Source: CAILZL01 sp049840395
Lineage (GTDB): Bacteria > Pseudomonadota > Gammaproteobacteria > Steroidobacterales > Steroidobacteraceae
NCBI GenBank assembly: GCA_049840395.1
Contig: JASGLD010000006.1
Span: 186,001 to 250,000, forward strand
Reading direction: 5' to 3'
DNA length: 64,000 nt
The position numbers and the translations under genes are program-made. Below are positions 62,067 through 64,000 of this stretch, piece by piece (position 1 is the stretch's first letter; every line of letters begins with the position of its first letter). The notes beneath the pieces are model-generated. The model was not told the DNA's origin. It did no database searches and saw only the letters and a list, made by a program, of their open reading frames with translations.

Positions 62067-63380
62067 TTAATGGTGATCGGTGCCGGTAGGACGGCGTGTC
62101 TCAACTGCAGCCAGACGCTGCTCTTCGGTGGCATGCACCATGAAGGGCTTGCCCTCACCGCGAATAACCGCCTCATCAACCACGACTTTCTGTACATTCT
62201 TCTGCGACGGCAGGTCGTACATGGTTTCGAGCAAAATATTTTCCAAGATGGTACGCAGACCACGTGCGCCCGTCTTACGCTCCATGGCGCGCTTGGCCAC
62301 CGCACGGACTGCATCAGGCTGGAACTCCAGATCCACGCCTTCCATCTCGAACAGCTTGCGGTACTGCTTGGTCAGTGCATTCTTTGGCTCAAGCAGAATC
62401 GACATCAACGCCGCTTCATCCAACTCTTCCAAGGTAGCCACTACCGGCAAACGACCGACAAATTCGGGAATCAAACCGAACTTGATCAGATCTTCCGGCT
62501 CAGCGTCGTGGAATACGTCATTGCCATGCGGACGCTCGTTCTGCTGGCGTACATCGGCCACAAAACCGATACCCGACTTCTGCGTACGATTGAGAATGAC
62601 CTTCTCCAATCCGGCAAAGGCGCCGCCGCAAATGAACAGGATATTGCTGGTATCCACTTGCAGGAACTCCTGCTGTGGATGCTTGCGACCACCCTGTGGC
62701 GGCACCGAGGCCACCGTACCTTCAATGAGCTTCAGCAAGGCTTGCTGTACACCTTCACCCGATACGTCGCGGGTGATCGAGGGGTTGTCCGACTTGCGCG
62801 AGATTTTGTCGATTTCATCAATATAGACAATACCGGTCTGCGCTTTCTCGACATCGTAGTCGCACTTCTGCAGCAATTTCTGAATGATGTTCTCGACGTC
62901 TTCACCCACATAGCCGGCTTCGGTCAGCGTGGTAGCGTCGGCAATCGTAAACGGCACATTCAGCAAGCGCGCCAAAGTTTCGGCCAGCAAGGTCTTGCCG
63001 CAGCCCGTGGGACCGATCAACAGAATGTTGCTCTTGGCCAGCTCGACTTCGTCCTTGGAGCGAGACTCGCCCTTGGTCTGCAGGCGCTTGTAGTGGTTGT
63101 ACACTGCCACCGACAGCACTTTCTTAGCGCGATCCTGACCGATGACATACTCGTCCAGAACCTTCTTGATTTCGTGAGGCTTGGGCAGCTTGTCGCGAGT
63201 GGTTTCGGCTTTTTCTTCTAGCTCTTCGCGAATGATGTCATTGCACAACTCGACACATTCGTCGCACACAAACACCGACGGCCCGGCAATGAGCTTACGC
63301 ACCTCGTGCTGGCTTTTGCCGCAGAAGGAGCAGTACAGCAACTTGCCATCGTCTTGCTTGCCGCGTGAGTCATCAGACAT
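62067..63380 (-). CDS. clpX: ATP-dependent Clp protease ATP-binding subunit ClpX
   Basis: ClpX unfolds tagged proteins and feeds them to ClpP. The 437-residue protein has the N-terminal zinc-binding domain (CSFCGKSQHEVRKLIAG, VCDECVELC), Walker A GPTGCGKTLLAETL, pore loop GYVGED, Walker B IVYIDEIDKI, and the RKSDNPSITRDVSGEGVQQALLK region. It lies 189 bases after clpP and upstream of lon, the conserved clpP-clpX-lon order. Confidence 0.96.
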   Translation of the reverse strand: MSDDSRGKQDDGKLLYCSFCGKSQHEVRKLIAGPSVFVCDECVELCNDIIREELEEKAETTRDKLPKPHEIKKVLDEYVIGQDRAKKVLSVAVYNHYKRLQTKGESRSKDEVELAKSNILLIGPTGCGKTLLAETLARLLNVPFTIADATTLTEAGYVGEDVENIIQKLLQKCDYDVEKAQTGIVYIDEIDKISRKSDNPSITRDVSGEGVQQALLKLIEGTVASVPPQGGRKHPQQEFLQVDTSNILFICGGAFAGLEKVILNRTQKSGIGFVADVRQQNERPHGNDVFHDAEPEDLIKFGLIPEFVGRLPVVATLEELDEAALMSILLEPKNALTKQYRKLFEMEGVDLEFQPDAVRAVAKRAMERKTGARGLRTILENILLETMYDLPSQKNVQKVVVDEAVIRGEGKPFMVHATEEQRLAAVETRRPTGTDHH

Positions 63381-63407
63381 GCGTCACCTTAAATTTGCCC
63401 ATTGCAA

Positions 63408-63435
63408 TAATGGGGATCTTCGCGCTGTTCACAAG
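63408..63435 (-). promoter_or_regulatory. Possible sigma-32 promoter of clpX
   Basis: CTTGTG (63435-63430), a 14-base spacer and CCCCATTA (63415-63408) on the minus strand. The -10 part matches sigma-32 well and the -35 part partly. Spacing equals that of the lon promoter. The clpX start is about 28 bases downstream. Confidence 0.5.
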
Positions 63436-63569
63436 CTGTACTAGCTTGCGAAACGGCTTATAGCATGCACGCCGCTCAGGGCGCAAAGACCCGGGTAGCG
63501 GACTGCCAACATTCATCATTCGCCTGTAGCCAAACCCAGTATAGGTCAAGCTTTACAGGCACTTAGCTC

Positions 63570-64000
63570 TTACTTGGTGACCGCAGGCGTCAACAGGGAA
63601 CGCTTGTCGAGCACCTTGTCGACCAGACCATAGGCCACAGCCGCTTCACCACCCATGAAATTGTCGCGATCGGTGTCCTGGGCAATACGCTCAATCGACT
63701 GCCCGGTGTGATTGGCCAGTAATTGATTCAAGCGGTGACGGGTCGCCAGAATTTCACGGGCATGGATGTCGATGTCCGTGGCTTGGCCCTGAAAACCGCC
63801 CAATGGCTGGTGAATCATGATGCGCGAGTGCGGCAGAGAATAACGTTTGCCCTTGGCACCGCCCGCCAGCAAAACCGCGCCCATGCTGGCCGCCTGGCCG
63901 ATGCAAATGGTGCTGACATCCGGCTTGATGAACTGCATGGTGTCATAAATCGCCAAACCAGCGGAAACCACACCACCCGGTGAATTGATGTACAGCGCGA
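63570..64000 (-). CDS. clpP: ATP-dependent Clp protease proteolytic subunit ClpP (cut by the window end)
   Basis: ClpP forms the tetradecameric serine-protease chamber used by ClpX and ClpA. The visible C-terminal 142 residues begin within ALYINSPGGVVSAGLAIYDTM; catalytic Ser is in IGQAASMGAVLLAGG, His in RIMIHQPLGGFQG, and Asp in IAQDTDRDNFMGG. The start is beyond the window edge. clpX follows downstream. Confidence 0.95.
   Translation of the reverse strand, partial: ALYINSPGGVVSAGLAIYDTMQFIKPDVSTICIGQAASMGAVLLAGGAKGKRYSLPHSRIMIHQPLGGFQGQATDIDIHAREILATRHRLNQLLANHTGQSIERIAQDTDRDNFMGGEAAVAYGLVDKVLDKRSLLTPAVTK

Noticed and set aside
62070..63221. 383-codon open frame on the plus strand opposite clpX
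   Set aside because: Antisense of a highly conserved gene; the product shows no domain and no ribosome site.
63520..63560. MerR/CueR-type operator (CTTGACC...GGG) after clpP
   Set aside because: Half-sites are incomplete, and it lies downstream of clpP with no metal-resistance gene nearby.
1..64000. CRISPR arrays, prophage or transposon genes
   Set aside because: No regularly spaced direct repeats, integrases, transposases or phage structural genes were seen.

Overview
The window is ordinary chromosomal DNA of a gram-negative bacterium, almost certainly a gammaproteobacterium outside the Enterobacterales. The gene orders mreBCD-mrdA-rodA-mltB-rlpA-dacA-ybeD-lipB-lipA, murU-amgK/lptD-surA-pdxA-rsmA-apaG-apaH, dnaQ/gloB-mltD and ppiD-tRNA-hupB-lon-clpX-clpP are all typical of that class. 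AmgK/MurU recycling, a kynurenine cluster and a TPR-containing Ton operon suggest a Xanthomonadales-, Nevskiales- or Pseudomonas-like lineage; I cannot place it more closely. Base composition looks moderately GC-rich and even throughout. I see no prophage, transposase, integrase, CRISPR array or rRNA.

Layout. 1-8.6 kb (+): cell elongation and peptidoglycan remodelling (end of mreB, mreC, mreD, mrdA, rodA, mltB, rlpA, a PBP5-type carboxypeptidase, ybeD). 8.6-10.4 kb (-): lipoate synthesis (lipB, lipA). 10.5-15.2 kb (-): TonB/ExbB/ExbD/ExbD/TPR energy-transduction operon plus a second tonB. 15.4-22.6 kb (+): Fur-box-controlled siderophore receptor, PKHD hydroxylase, PepSY-like membrane protein, DUF2271 protein, ApbE flavin transferase and a CysJ-like flavoreductase. 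22.8-27.6 kb: periplasmic glutathione peroxidase, a PIN protein, three poorly characterised proteins and a spermidine-synthase-like methyltransferase. 27.8-38.9 kb: murU-amgK divergent from lptD-surA-pdxA-rsmA, a DUF4397 lipoprotein, a universal stress protein, apaG-apaH. 39.1-43.8 kb: a secreted orphan protein and the kynurenine operon. 43.8-50.4 kb (-): glycosyltransferase/polysaccharide deacetylase pair, MASE1-PAS two-component system, nhaB. 50.4-56.6 kb: dnaQ, a DegT aminotransferase and a methyltransferase (-), gloB, mltD, fabI (+). 56.7-64 kb (-): ppiD, tRNA-Asp, tRNA-Val, hupB, lon, clpX, clpP (cut by the window end).

How the genes fit together. The 10.5-22.6 kb block reads as one iron-acquisition unit. 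TonB/ExbBD power the outer-membrane receptor, and the PepSY/DUF2271/ApbE/flavoreductase genes look like a membrane electron chain that could reduce siderophore-bound Fe(III). This is the best candidate for under-described biology here. The DUF2271 protein carries a Ser-Ser-Ala-Thr motif resembling ApbE flavinylation sites.

Other points of interest. Two long, imperfectly related inverted-repeat elements (28.5 and 39.0 kb) share an internal double-hairpin core and have diverged but self-complementary outer arms. Two genes expected to be essential, rodA and lipA, each carry a single-base frameshift; lipA's lies in a ten-base homopolymer. These are most likely sequence errors but need checking. 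Predicted heat-shock promoters with the same 14-base spacer precede both lon and clpX.
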